Positions 1 to 10,828 of a stretch of 64,000 nucleotides of DNA are shown here, in pieces. Every line of letters begins with the position of its first letter. The stretch's first letter is position 1. The notes below the pieces were generated by a model, which worked only from the letters and a program-made list of their open reading frames with translations, made no database searches and was not told the origin of the DNA. The position numbers were made by a program, and so were the translations under genes. Origin of the DNA: Hyphodiscus hymeniophilus (taxonomy: Eukaryota; Ascomycota; Leotiomycetes; Helotiales; Hyphodiscaceae). The DNA is taken from the NCBI GenBank assembly GCA_016508695.1, contig VNKQ01000010.1, forward strand, positions 682,001 through 746,000, given 5' to 3'.

Positions 1-590
1 ATCTTGGCGAGATAGACCTGAGCGCCTCCGTTGAGGGGAATTGCCCCTCCTAGTTCAGCGTAGGAAGCTCCTCCAGTCCAGGCTAAAATGCCAGCAATCA
101 CCCAAACAATCAACGCCGCTCCCGGAGATCCAGCATTTGTATTGACCTGACTTGGACTCGAGAAGATTCCAGATCCTATTATCAACCCAACTACTAATGA
201 CAAGCCATTCAGATATGTCAAAGTCTTGTGCTTCTCCAGACTCCCACCCCCTAAGGCCGTCTGCCCGTCCAATGCGGAAATTGGTGCTCCAACCGGCGCA
301 TAACCATTGCCTGTTGTAGACGATAGAGGGAAGAGATTCGACGAGAAGTCAAAAGCAGAGGAGACGGAGAAGGTACGTCCATGATCAGGGCGGCTAGGGC
401 GGCCATTCGCAGCAGGATTATGAGGGTCGAGGGGGTCGTCTTCTTCTAGAGAAAGCTTGCGAGATGAGGATATGCCGGAGCGGGAAGAGGTCGATGAAGA
501 TGATGTTCGAGGACCGGGTGAGCTGGATGCTAGGCTTGCTAGTTCGAGTGAGTCTCGGGCATGTGGTTGAAGGTTGGCATAGGGCGACAT
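1..590 (-). CDS. Amino-acid permease, LAT/methionine-permease type (5' part only)
   Basis: This is the N-terminal 196 codons of an APC-superfamily amino-acid transporter of the plasma membrane; the rest lies before base 1. The start codon is at 588-590. The first ~120 residues are a Ser/Pro-rich hydrophilic cytosolic tail. The first membrane span follows at about residues 126-146 with the signature GLIIGSGIF, and then a second hydrophobic span and the motif GGASYAELGG. These motifs are typical of fungal L-type permeases such as the high-affinity methionine permease Mup1; the substrate is inferred from the family only. No intron is seen in this part. It is divergent from the leucyl-tRNA synthetase gene and shares a 321-bp upstream region with it. 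Confidence 0.85.
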   Translation of the reverse strand, partial: MSPYANLQPHARDSLELASLASSSPGPRTSSSSTSSRSGISSSRKLSLEEDDPLDPHNPAANGRPSRPDHGRTFSVSSAFDFSSNLFPLSSTTGNGYAPVGAPISALDGQTALGGGSLEKHKTLTYLNGLSLVVGLIIGSGIFSSPSQVNTNAGSPGAALIVWVIAGILAWTGGASYAELGGAIPLNGGAQVYLAK

Positions 591-911
591 GATATCCTCA
601 TTGAGGAGATGGAAGGGTTCGAGGAGCGAGGAATTACGATGTGGTTTGCAGCATGTCGAGATGGAGAGAGACTATGCCCGTCTATAGTTGAAAAAGCAGA
701 CGAAAATATCTACTGGAAATAAAAATATGTTGTTAACACGGATGGCCGTGATGCTGTCAGTTGGCGTTGCCAAGAAATTCCGACACTGCTTCAACGGACC
801 ACCGTAGAGGGAAGGCTGAACAAGGCTCTCAAACAAAATGAGAAATCAACATACAGAATTCAATTTTCAGCATGGAGCTTTTCTCATAAGGCGCTATGGA
901 TCATCGGCACC
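591..911. promoter_or_regulatory. Divergent promoter region, permease / leuRS
   Basis: This 321-bp gap lies between the two divergent start codons and must hold both 5' UTRs and promoters. I see no clear TATA box or named regulatory motif. Confidence 0.5.
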
Positions 912-3900
912 ATGGTTCAACTCGTTTCTAAATACGCTGGACGAGCGTGCCTGCGAGGTCATTTCCCACGAGTTCGTTTCAATCGTCAACCATCGACTCA
1001 ACAAGCCCACTCCAGTACAGACCACGTCGCTGTCGAGCGGAAATGGCGGCGGAAATGGCAGGAGGCAGAAGAAATGAAGGGTTCAGGTCGCGGCGGGGGT
1101 AATGAACAAATAGGACCTCCTAAGAAGAAAAGGTACATTCTGCCAATGTTCCCATATCCCTCTGGTGATCTTCATATGGGCCACATGAGAGTCTACACTA
1201 TATCAGACGTACTTTCTCGATTTCGACGGATGCAGGGCTATGATGTTATACATCCAATAGGTTGGGATGCTTTCGGTCTACCGGCAGAGAATGCTGCCAT
1301 TGAGAGGGGCGTTGATCCGGCAATTTGGACGGTGAAAAACATCGAGAGAATGAAGCAGCAATTGCAAGCCATGAATTGCCACTGGGACTGGGACAGGGTG
1401 AGTTCAAAGATTCCCATCGTAGAGCCTTGCTAATGGTCTGTAGGAATTCAGGACTTGTGATCCCAATTTCTACAAGCATACTCAACGCCTTTTCCTCTTA
1501 TTACACAGTTCCGGTCTGGCATATCAAGCGGAATCCCTTGTGAACTATGACCCAATAGACAAGACTGTTCTGGCGAACGAACAAGTCGATGCAAATGGGA
1601 AGTCTTGGAGATCAGGGGCCAAAGTTGAGAAGCGAATGCTCAAACAATGGTTTTTAAAGATCTCTAAATTCAGAGAAGATCTTCTTGCCGACCTAGAGTC
1701 ATTGGAAGGGGCATGGCCAGAACGGGTTTTGGCAATGCAGAAAAATTGGCTCGGGAAATCGACAGGAGCACGGATCAAGTTCCCTGTGATTGCGTACGAC
1801 CAAAGGACACATTCTGATATTGAAGTGTTCACCACCCGCCCAGATACCTTATTTGGAGTACAGTACATTGCTCTTGCATCTACACACCCAATTGTTCAAG
1901 AGCTGGCAAAGGAGGATGTTGAGCTACAAGCATTTCTTGACACGATGCCTGCGCTGCCGCCAGACTCGAAAATAGGCTATGTGCTGCCTAATATACGAGC
2001 AATCAATCCACTTGCATATGAAGAGTCAACTCCCGATGCTACCAAAGCATCACTTCCAATCTACGTCACTCCTTATGTGCTTGGTGATTATGGAGATGGC
2101 GCTGTAATGGGAGTACCAGGGCACGATGGAAGAGATCACGCTTTTTGGAAACACAATCATTATGATGAACCCATCCGTCTGGTTATTGCTCAGTCGGCAG
2201 ACGACTCCACCGTGACTATGAATGAGCCCTTCATTCACCATGGCCATCTTACCTCCCACAATGGACCTTACGCTGGCTTATCAACAGCGGAAGCAAGCAA
2301 AACAATCGTCGAGATTCTCGAAACAAAGGGCCTTGGATCAGCCGCTGAAACGTGGAGGCTACGAGACTGGTTAATAAGTCGTCAACGTTATTGGGGAACT
2401 CCAATTCCCATCATCCACTGCAATTCTTGTGGTCCGGTTCCAGTCCCAGTATCCGAGCTTCCGGTTGAGCTACCATCCGTCGAAGGCCACTGGTTGAGAG
2501 GCAAGGCTGGCAACCCTCTCGAAGATGCCCACGACTGGGTTAATACTTCGTGCCCAAAATGCGGAGGTAACGCTAAAAGAGACACGGACACGATGGACAC
2601 ATTTGTCGACTCCAGTTGGTACTTCATGCGTTTCATAGACCCTCATAACAAAGATGAACTTTTCGACTCAAAACTCGCAGAGAAAGGTCTCCCGGTCGAC
2701 CTATACATCGGTGGTGTTGAACATGCCATTTTACACCTACTCTACGCACGGTTCATTTCCAAATTTGTTGCAACAACGTCTCTTTGGGAGTCGAAGAACG
2801 ATGGGGAGCCCTTCAAGGAACTCTTGGCTCAGGGAATGGTTCATGGAAAGACATACTCAGATCCTGCCAACGGTAGGTTCTTGAAGCCAAACGAGGTGGA
2901 TTTGAGTACTCCTACAAATCCAATTATCATTTCCTCCGGAAGTACGGCGAACCTGAGTTTTGAGAAAATGTCAAAGTCAAAGTATAATGGCGTGGACCCA
3001 ATGATGTGTATGGAGAGATATTCAGCCGACGCGACGCGAGCTCACATTCTCTTCCAGGCGCCTGTCAGTGAAGTACTTGAGTGGGACGAAGAAAAGATTA
3101 CTGGGATTACACGATGGTTTCAAAGAATCTATGACCACATTGACAAACTCAATTCTTCGCACGAATTCGACGTCGCTTCTCAATCCATCAGAAGTCTTGC
3201 TCAAGCAGATACAAATGATACATTAAAGGGCAGTGATATCAACCCCAAGGTTAGTTCCCACATGGCCTATTCCGATATATGATCTTACAAGGGAGAATGG
3301 TAATCAGGAGTTATCAAATACATTTCTAGACTTCAAGTTGAATAACGGCTGATCCAAGGTTTCCGCAGCGCTACCTTTTGAATTTTGCCGATAGCATCGA
3401 ACTCAAGAAAGCAGGAATCTCATCATCAGCAGATCAGGCTGTAAAGACGCAGTTGGTCGATGCTAGGAAGATGTTGAAATCTGACAAGAAGCTTTGGCGA
3501 GCGGTCCAGTCAGCCATCATGAGCGTCACCGAATCTTATAGCAGCACGTATTCTCTTAACATAGTAATCTCGGACCTGATGTCTCTTACGAAGACAATTA
3601 GCGAGACCGAGTGTTTCACACCTCTCCAAAGATTCGCTACCATAGTATTGATACAGCTGTTGGCTCCAATCGCTCCAGCAACTGCAGAGGAGTGCTGGTC
3701 ACGTATTAACCCAACGAACAACGCTGGTGAACTGCTCCGGGGTAAAGCGGTTGTGAGTCTCCTATTTGATGTTGCTGGAACGGGGAGTTGCTAATACATA
3801 CAGGCTAACTCCGTATTCGATCTTGGGTTTCCGGAGATAGATGGGACGTATGATCTCCTAGCACCTGATACGCAGACTTGTGCTGTACAAATCAATGGGA

Positions 3901-4091
3901 AGTTGAGGTTCACGGTTGAGATTCCCATTCCGGATGGACAGCTGGGTCCCAAGGAGCTGGAGACTTGGATGGTGAGCAGGATCATGGGAACGGAGGAGGG
4001 ACAGAAGAGATTGGTAGGCCCAATGGATGTCAGTAGGGCCAAGAAGGTCATCGTCGTCCGCGGTGGGAAGACGGTGAACTTTGTAATATAG
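912..4091 (+). CDS. NAM2: Leucyl-tRNA synthetase, mitochondrial
   Basis: Class I aminoacyl-tRNA synthetase that charges mitochondrial tRNA-Leu. Four exons: 912-1397, 1444-3249, 3369-3752, 3804-4091 (987 aa). Introns have GTGAGT, GTTAGT and GTGAGT donors; all phases are 0. The start at 912 sits in a CACCATGG context and gives an Arg-rich, acid-poor leader that fits mitochondrial import. The HIGH-type motif HMGH is at residues 88-91 and KMSKS at about 670-674. Between them lie the CP1 editing domain (TTRPDTLFG) and the WGTPIPI and SSWYFMRF motifs. The C-terminus holds the anticodon-binding helices and a small terminal domain. The bacterial-type architecture separates it from cytosolic LeuRS. 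In yeast this protein (Nam2) and in Neurospora LEU-5 also assist group I intron splicing; that role is not visible here. Confidence 0.95.
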
Positions 4092-4343
4092 TGTGTACAG
4101 TACCTTATGATGTATGATAACCCCCTCTAGAGTACTCAGCCATTCCAGGATTGGCTGCTTCCACTTGTGGATGCGCCCTCGCCTATTTCAGCATACATAG
4201 GATACCTAAGGTACCTTAGGTTCGAAAACTCTGCATCCCTGACTCCGCCAATACCCATTGTCACTAAGCCACAGCAAATCGCCCTCTTCTCACAGTTCGT
4301 ATCAAACGATATAAGAATCCCTGACTCATCAAACGCTCCAAAC

Positions 4344-4469
4344 GATCGCGTAAGTCAATCCAACGCTTCCCAGTTGAGCCCCTTTCTAACAGGAAAAACA
4401 GTTAGCTCAGTTGGTTAGAGCGTGGTGCTAATAACGCCAAGGTCGCGAGTTCGACCCTCGTAGTGATCA
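4344..4469 (+). tRNA. tRNA-Ile(AAT) interrupted in the acceptor stem by a 52-nt intron-like insert
   Basis: From 4402 on this reads as tRNA positions 7-73: T8-A9, D arm GCTC/GAGC, anticodon stem TGGTG/CGCCA with loop CTAATAA (anticodon AAT), variable loop AGGTC, T arm GCGAG/CTCGT, 3' acceptor strand AGTGATC and discriminator A. A box (TAGCTCAGTTGG) and B box (GTTCGACCC) match consensus, and a T7 run at 4477-4483 fits a Pol III terminator. The contiguous 5' strand AAACAGT leaves mismatches at pairs 1, 3 and 6. Removing 4350-4401 joins GATCGC (4344-4349) to T4402 and gives GATCGCT, which pairs at all seven positions (six Watson-Crick, one G-U). The resulting tRNA is 74 nt. It could be functional, dependent on unusual splicing, or a pseudogene. 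Confidence 0.75.
4350..4401 (+). other. Spliceosomal-type intron-like insert inside the tRNA-Ile acceptor stem
   Basis: The 52-nt insert begins with the consensus donor GTAAGT (4350-4355), has a perfect branch site CTAAC (4386-4390) and ends in CAG (4399-4401). Branch A to acceptor is about 12 nt. These are the size and signals of mRNA introns elsewhere in this window. The boundaries are unambiguous: shifting the cut by one base changes the product. Canonical nuclear tRNA introns lie at 37/38 and lack these signals. Confidence 0.7.
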
Positions 4470-5401
4470 TTTGTCATTTTTTTGGCTATCAACTCTCGAA
4501 ACAAAAAGGCAGAAGTTTCTGCAGGGTTTTCTTTTCGTGCTTGCAGTGGTGGGGCTGCAAAGCCCCTCCCCACCCCTGCCTTTCCACTCGCCGGGGATAG
4601 GGGTAGCGAGGTGTTCGATCCAGGGGTTGGCTTCATGGCGAGGGCCTATCAACTGGATTAGTCAATGGGGGTTTGAATATGAACCAATAGAGCACTGAAT
4701 AGAATTAATAGAAGAACCAAAGAAAACCCTTGAAAGTTTATGTCTATCGGATTCTCTGAGAGCATGAGCGCATGTGGAGTGTGTAGTGTGTTTCAATACA
4801 AGAGCTATCTTGACCTCAGACATGATTTCTCTCTCCTCATACAAGTACATCTGAGCTAGGACGACGACCCTAACATCTGCCTGTGTTTTAGAAAGAGAGC
4901 TAAAGGATCAGTAGTCAAATATCCATCTAGATTGCGTTGGAACTCAAGCTTGATGTCTCTGGTGGTCTTCGCGGGCCGTGTTGGAGGCTTGGTTGGGCGG
5001 GAATGATATGGTGGGCTGGCGAGCTGCGTTTCTGTTACTTGGTAAGAGTTTTATGAGATAAGGAAGACAGTCTTATGTTAAGAGAACGAAGTTATTTTGC
5101 ACGGTTGTGAATGCGTCAGTATACGGCGAGTACAGGTCGAGGCTCGAAGTCCAGATCACTCGTTCCTTTGGGGCGATTGGGATTGCCCAGCTCTGGCAAA
5201 GAATGTTCTTCGCGTGTTATCAAACAGCTTAAGTTTTGATTGAAATTGGAAAATGCTTTTGTACATGTAAAGGCAGCCAATCACGAAGTGCTTTGCATCT
5301 GCAAGCATGGCCAATGCCATTCATCAACCATGTTTCCAACGCCCCTATGCTTGCAAGACAGCCGTGGTATCATTTCCATCCTGGAGGAACAAACAAGCAA
5401 A
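4470..5401. other. Intergenic, tRNA to CTF1-beta-like 3' end
   Basis: After the T7 tract at 4477-4483 I see no gene in these 930 bp. It should include the 3' UTR of the minus-strand regulator near its right end. Confidence 0.4.
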
Positions 5402-8268
5402 TTAAGCAACACCTTCCACCTCTCTAGACCGTTCCTTCTGTGCGACCTGGTATCCAAAAATCTCCTGCGCCTCAGCATTCTCGCGCTCGCCGCCCCAACT
5501 GGATTGCTCCTTCTCTGGCCCAACATCTCGCATAGGACTATTCAGACGACTCCAAGACGTCGTATCGTGATCGATCCAGTTCATGTCACCCATAAACCCA
5601 CCCGATTCGCCATGAGCGCCTTGTTCCAGCGGGAAAGCCCAAGGGTCGCCGTTGTCGAAATTTAGGAAATCGTTCATATCCAGATCGCCCCCGCTATAAG
5701 TATTCAAATTAAGTTCAACATCGTTAATATGTGTTGAAGGCGTGAATGTCTCGGTAGCCGTTGTGATATTCGTCTGCGTATCAGAATCCGGCGGGGTACG
5801 CGCGGAGATCGTGTTAAGGTCTGAAGGTCCCCCTATTGGAATGCCAATATCCATCATTCCGCTACCGTGGATATCCGGTCTGATCTGGTATTCTTCACCC
5901 GGAGGTGTCCGACGAGCTGCTCTAGAACGCTCGCGAAGCTCTTTGACCTTGTCGGTCGTAAGCGTGGCTTGCACGTCTTCTGGCCGCATACCAGCTCTGG
6001 CATTACCCATCACGACGTCGATGTCTGCTTTCCGAATCGCAGCCTCGAGGAATTGGGTTGCGAAATCGGCGGATGCGTAGCTATCTCGTAGTTTCTCAAG
6101 GACTTGCATACATTGGCAGAAGCCGTCCATAGCTGCTTGGCGGGCTTCATCGTTACTGGCTTTGATGTCGAGGAGGTGAATAATGATTGCTGGGAGTAGC
6201 ACTGTGACGCCAGTTGTTGGGAGGTACTTTTCTAATCCTCGAACATGGAGGGCTTGTGAAATGCGTGTGATTTCTTTCGAAGCTTCGCGGACCTTCTTCC
6301 GTGAGAGATCCTGCAGCTCACGGCATTTGTCTGGTTGAGCACTCGAGGCTGAGGGAAGGACCTGTGGTCTGTGTAGTGCGGAAAGCGTGGTGAAATACAC
6401 CATGTGAAGTAGAGATCGCTGGACGAAGACAGAAGGGCCACTGTTCCCACGGGTCATCTCATCACTATACGTACAACACTCCGGCAGTGTGTCGATCCAT
6501 TCCTTCAACTCCTCGTCACATCTCTTGACCTCATCTGTTTGATCCAATTTCTTGGGGAAAAGCATAACGCTGGATCGAGTATTTCCCTCTTGTCCTTGCA
6601 TTCCTTGTGCTTTGACTAAGACCGAGTATTGTGCAGTCAGAACATGGCTGATACAGAGACAGAGCTTAGCTTTGGCTATGCACATCAGGGCAAGTTCTCT
6701 CTGAGCTTCCGAGTCCCTCACTATTGTACAATCCCTTGCAATGATGGTGATATTGTCTGAAATGGGTCCAATTTCGAAATCGTCCTCTGTGAGCATAGGA
6801 ACGTCATAATCTTCGTCTTTGACTCTTGTTGGTCTCCTCATGCCTAGGGCGACCAGACGATCGCGCATGAAACATGACCACCATATTCTCTTCCATAGTT
6901 TCTTCTTGCTCGGCTCCATATTCGACTTGTCGGGATTACGATGTAGGCCGATCGTGTGTGCCAGAGATATCGCTACGCCCATCCAATGCCATGTATCTTT
7001 CTGATCGTCAGGAGTTTCGTACCAATAGGTCATTAGGAGGAGTGATTGGACGAGGGAAACCCGGTCGATCTCGTAGTCGAAGTCATAAAGAACCTACGGA
7101 AGTTAGAGGGTCCTGATCAATTGACGGCGCAACATACCCTAGCTTTCTGAAAGAATGCCTTCCTCGCAGCTTTCCGATTCGAATAACCCGCACTCCTCAA
7201 GTAATCCATATCAACAAATGCAGTGCCTGCAAACATGACTGCTTGGAAGAGCAGCAAGCTGATCTTTCCGTCTTCTCCAGTTCCATCTTCAACAATCCGC
7301 AGAAATTCGTGGATCTCGATCAATGGCATGTAAGGGTGTACGAATTCGAAGTAAGCTCGCAGGAGAGCATTTCGAACATGTGTCTCCGGGAGTGATAAGG
7401 CGCCTTTCGCAAACAAATAGTCAATCTCGACAGATGTCATTCGTTGAGGGAGAGGTTTGAGATAATCTGGTAGTTGGTGCTTGAGCATAGGTACTGGGGG
7501 AGATTGTGGGTTCTCAATTCGAGTTGCGGTTCTATCTCCATGGATCGAGGCGACATTGAGCAAGAAGTCGGGGTCAAAGGCATTAGCCGCATGACTTTTC
7601 CTGCGTTGGATCTCTCCGTTGCTGATCTGTTGATTCACAGTTTGGTCTGCTGGTCAGTTCTATCCAATTCCCTTGACCTGAACGCTTACAAATTGAATGA
7701 GGAACATGCGCAGAAGTTGTAAAGTCGTTGTTCACAATATCATTAGACATCGCAGTTGAACCACTCCACCTCCTTGCCTGTGAAGCTGCGATATCCGTGG
7801 GGTTTACGAGGCCATTCCTCCAAGCTTGCGCTCCATTCATGGCGGGTGCTTGCGATGGTGCCGGAGTGTTGTTCGTCGGCTCACCATTGAAATGCTTCCT
7901 ACTGTGGTCAGTCTTATCACCATTTTCCGCCACAGATCGGCTAGACTGGACTCGACTCACTTCCTCCGTTTACTCTCCTCGATCACGCACTTGATCCCAT
8001 CCATGGTACAGTTGGAGCACGTGACCTCGCCATCTGCTGTAACATGGTACCTCTGCATGACATCGCATCTCACTTTCCTCGCGCGACAAGCTGCGCAAGC
8101 CTTTGCGGCCCTCCTCTTGACCGGTTTTGGATTTCCATTGGCATCGAGGGTTGCAGTTGTCTGAGAGCGCTTTTTCGAGCCCGAATCGTCAGATGCTGCT
8201 GGTGATTGAGAGGCATTGGATTCGTTGGAGTCGTTGGGCTTCATGACGATGGCTGTGGCAGCGGGCAT
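5402..8268 (-). CDS. CTF1B: Cutinase transcription factor 1 beta-like Zn2Cys6 regulator
   Basis: Nuclear DNA-binding activator of the CTF1/FarA/FarB family, which controls cutinase, lipase and fatty-acid-utilisation genes. Exons (transcript order): 8268-7961, 7898-7690, 7646-7138, 7093-5402 (905 aa). The basic segment KRRAAKACAACRARKVRC opens a Zn2Cys6 cluster with Cys58, 61, 68, 84, 87 and 94. The loop between the third and fourth Cys is 15 residues, longer than usual. The fungal-specific transcription factor domain follows, with GKISLLLFQAVMFAGTAFVD, KAARKAFFQKAR, MTYWYETPDDQKDTWHW and SLAHTIGLHRNP, all hallmarks of CTF1-beta. The C-terminal ~200 residues are low-complexity and acidic/Asn-rich, as in an activation region. 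Introns 1 and 2 both end in tandem AG acceptors, so each exon start is uncertain by one codon. Upstream lies an unusually long gene-free region. Confidence 0.9.
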
Positions 8269-9377
8269 ATTCCGAGCGGAGGTTCCTGGATGTCAAGAAA
8301 AGGATATCCAAGTCAGGGAATGGTTGGCGACGACAAACGCATCCAGAGATTGGATCGAAGGTGAAGATTTCCAGATTTTCACATGCACTCACGAGCGATA
8401 AAACAGACTGGAATGGAAGAAATTCAGATCAAAGGTAAGAAAAAGGTTACGGCGGGGAACATTCATTATTAAGTAAGGTCAGCCCGGCAGGTATGGAGAA
8501 GGCTGTGGAGAAGATTTCTAACCAAACGATCAGCGGACAGGGGTTGGGAAATATAAAAGCACTACTCGAAAGGCTTTCGAGACCTTCGAGGCTTTCGAGC
8601 TTTGAGACTCGAAAGGGCAAAGAAGGGATAGGAATGTGGATCGTCAGTGGCCAGATTCCTTCTTCTCTTTTGAGACTTGGACAAAGGCGGGATGGTCAGG
8701 AACTCGACTGGGACTTTTCTTCCTTCACGTGCGGCACGAAACAACAAAGATAGCGAGGAGCAGAAAACGGAAAACGGCAAACCAAACGGGACATGGGAGA
8801 AGGGACAACGGGAAATGCCAGACAGAGCAGAAAGCACCGGCATGAGATGGAAGTTGGGGCTGGGGTAGATTCGGTAGAATTTGGAGATTGTCAAGGTTAT
8901 CAAGGGAGAAGTCGGCTCCGAGTGCATGATTTACTCGAGTACTAGGTAGTTACTAGTTACTACCCTTCCACATACAGCCATCGCGTCGTAATAGGACAAA
9001 GCATGACTGGAGGATCAACAATGTGGATTGTCTTCTATGTTGCTGACTTATTGACTTATTATTATCTGATTTACTGACTGGATGAGAAGCTATCTGGAGG
9101 AGAGTTTTCCGCAGTTTCCGCTTCCCTTGCGACGGCCGTCTCTGCGAAATACGGGGCTGGGCTGCAGTTGGTTATTGAATCGTTATTGAATCGTGAATCG
9201 TAAGTCTTGGTTCCTCCATTTGCTTTCTTTTCTGTCGTACAGTAACTCATACCTTGTGGGGATGGAGGGGCCTGCTTCCCCAATCCCCACAGAAACAAAG
9301 GTCCAGCCAAAGGCTAAGGAAGTCACTTCGTCAACCAGTCCAGCCTATTACTCCGTAGGTATGCAATCCGTTACTAC

Positions 9378-9416
9378 TCAGTCAGTCAGTCAGTCAGTCA
9401 GTCAGTCAGTCAGTCA
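9378..9416. repeat. (TCAG)n microsatellite
   Basis: About 9.5 perfect tandem copies of the tetranucleotide TCAG. Degenerate TCAG/TCAA units continue to about 9450, suggesting an older, longer array. Confidence 0.95.
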
Positions 9417-9825
9417 TCAGTCAATCACTCAATTACTCAGTCAGTCAATCGGCTCTGCAAGATGAGACTGGGCTTGAGTCCATAGGACACAAGCCGCCGA
9501 CTTCTACTGTCTCCTCCGTACCCCAGCCCCTTCCATCTAGCAGTTCACAGACCCCAGAATATATACTTTATCGTCCAAATTCTGCAGCAAGCTGGATTGT
9601 GGCTTGCGGATATCGGTTGGATGCGGGTGGGTTTGCAGTTGTACAGTTGTACTCGATGTGGTTTGCTGAGACTGTCGAGTTCAAGGACGAGAGATGCTGA
9701 ATTTCTGTCCCGCTGGGGGCGGCGGGGACGAGCTTGGCGGTAAGCGGGGTCTAGAATGTTGTCCATGAGGTAGGTAGGTCCCTTAATACTCCAAACTACA
9801 AACTCGACCCCATATCACACATCCG

Positions 9826-9849
<24 letters not shown>
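9826..9849. repeat. (ATC)n / (TCA)n trinucleotide repeat
   Basis: Seven or so tandem TCA triplets, with one interruption (ACC) at the right end. No gene reads through it. Confidence 0.85.
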
Positions 9850-9857
<8 letters not shown>

Positions 9858-10797
9858 GTTTTCTCCCCAGAAGATGCGAAGTCTCCATGTATATTTACAA
9901 CCTCTGTGTCCCCTTTGTCCACTTTCTCCCTTCGCCTCCCCACATCCCGCACTCGCCATCCGCGTCGTTGAAGTTTCCACGTCAAGTCATCCCCTCCCTC
10001 TCCACTCCACCCAAGTAGCCCCTCCTCCGAGAATCTCCTCACGGAGTTTCCCTGCCCCCAGCACCCTCACCCTGACCTGCCATCGCGGATGCCTGCAGGT
10101 TGACACGACTCGTGTAAACCCTCCTTTTCCATACCGGTGCTCCCCAGCTTCGACCGGATATCCTTTTCCGGAGTGCAGTAGCCGAGCTTTACCGGGTGAA
10201 AGGGACGTGCGACAGTGCATTGTACCTGCAACGGAGGTTTCACGTGCCAGCTACATGTGATTTCGGCCGTTGGAGTGATAAGTGGGTTTATGTGGTACCC
10301 CAGATACTCGGCATATCCGGTGGATGCGAAAGCACCGGTGGAGTATTTTCGGACTAATATTGACGGCAACGGTGAAGGAGAGCTTGCACGGCCGCCGTGA
10401 TAGCGGTAGAGAGGAATACAACCGGTGGGACCGGAGGGACTTCTGACTTGTATTCGAGTACCAGGGAGAGGGAATGAAGGGCTTTCGGGTTGCCGGGGGG
10501 GATTGGCTCTCGCCGGGGAGACTATCAAGGTAATCCATCAAGGTAATTGCTTATCGAGGAGGATAAGTATATACAGGACCCGCGGTGCCGACCTTCTACA
10601 AAATCCTATTTGGAAATCAATCAGAATCAGAGCTCGAACCTCTTTTGCTTCAAACCTTCTTCAATGCTCGACAGTGGACGATGGTCTCGGATGGGCAGCT
10701 ATCTCTCTTGACGGGAAGGTAGCCCGAACGGAATAGCAATACTTCATGCTTGCTCCAGTCGGGGCTCCATTGTATCTGTGTTTCCTTTCAGCGCTGG

Positions 10798-10798
<1 letters not shown>

Positions 10799-10826
<28 letters not shown>
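10799..10826. repeat. (AT)n dinucleotide repeat
   Basis: At least 13 perfect AT repeats, about 470 bp upstream of the alcohol dehydrogenase start. Confidence 0.95.

Positions 10827-10828
<2 letters not shown>

Noticed and set aside
838..1077. Alternative upstream start for leucyl-tRNA synthetase (79-aa frame)
   Set aside because: It is in a different frame from the conserved HMGH-containing exon and cannot join it.
4396..4469. Contiguous, unsplit tRNA-Ile starting at 4396
   Set aside because: The acceptor stem would have mismatches at pairs 1, 3 and 6; the split version pairs fully. The contiguous reading remains possible only as a pseudogene.
8562..8927. Minus-strand 121-aa open frame
   Set aside because: No family signature, Ser/Pro/Leu-biased, and no adjoining exons with matching phase.
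9193..9465. Plus-strand frame with QSVS repeats
   Set aside because: The repeats come only from the TCAG microsatellite; no conserved flanks.
10067..10528. Minus-strand 153-aa open frame
   Set aside because: Overlaps other open frames of similar length on both strands in GC-rich DNA; no recognisable domain or start context.
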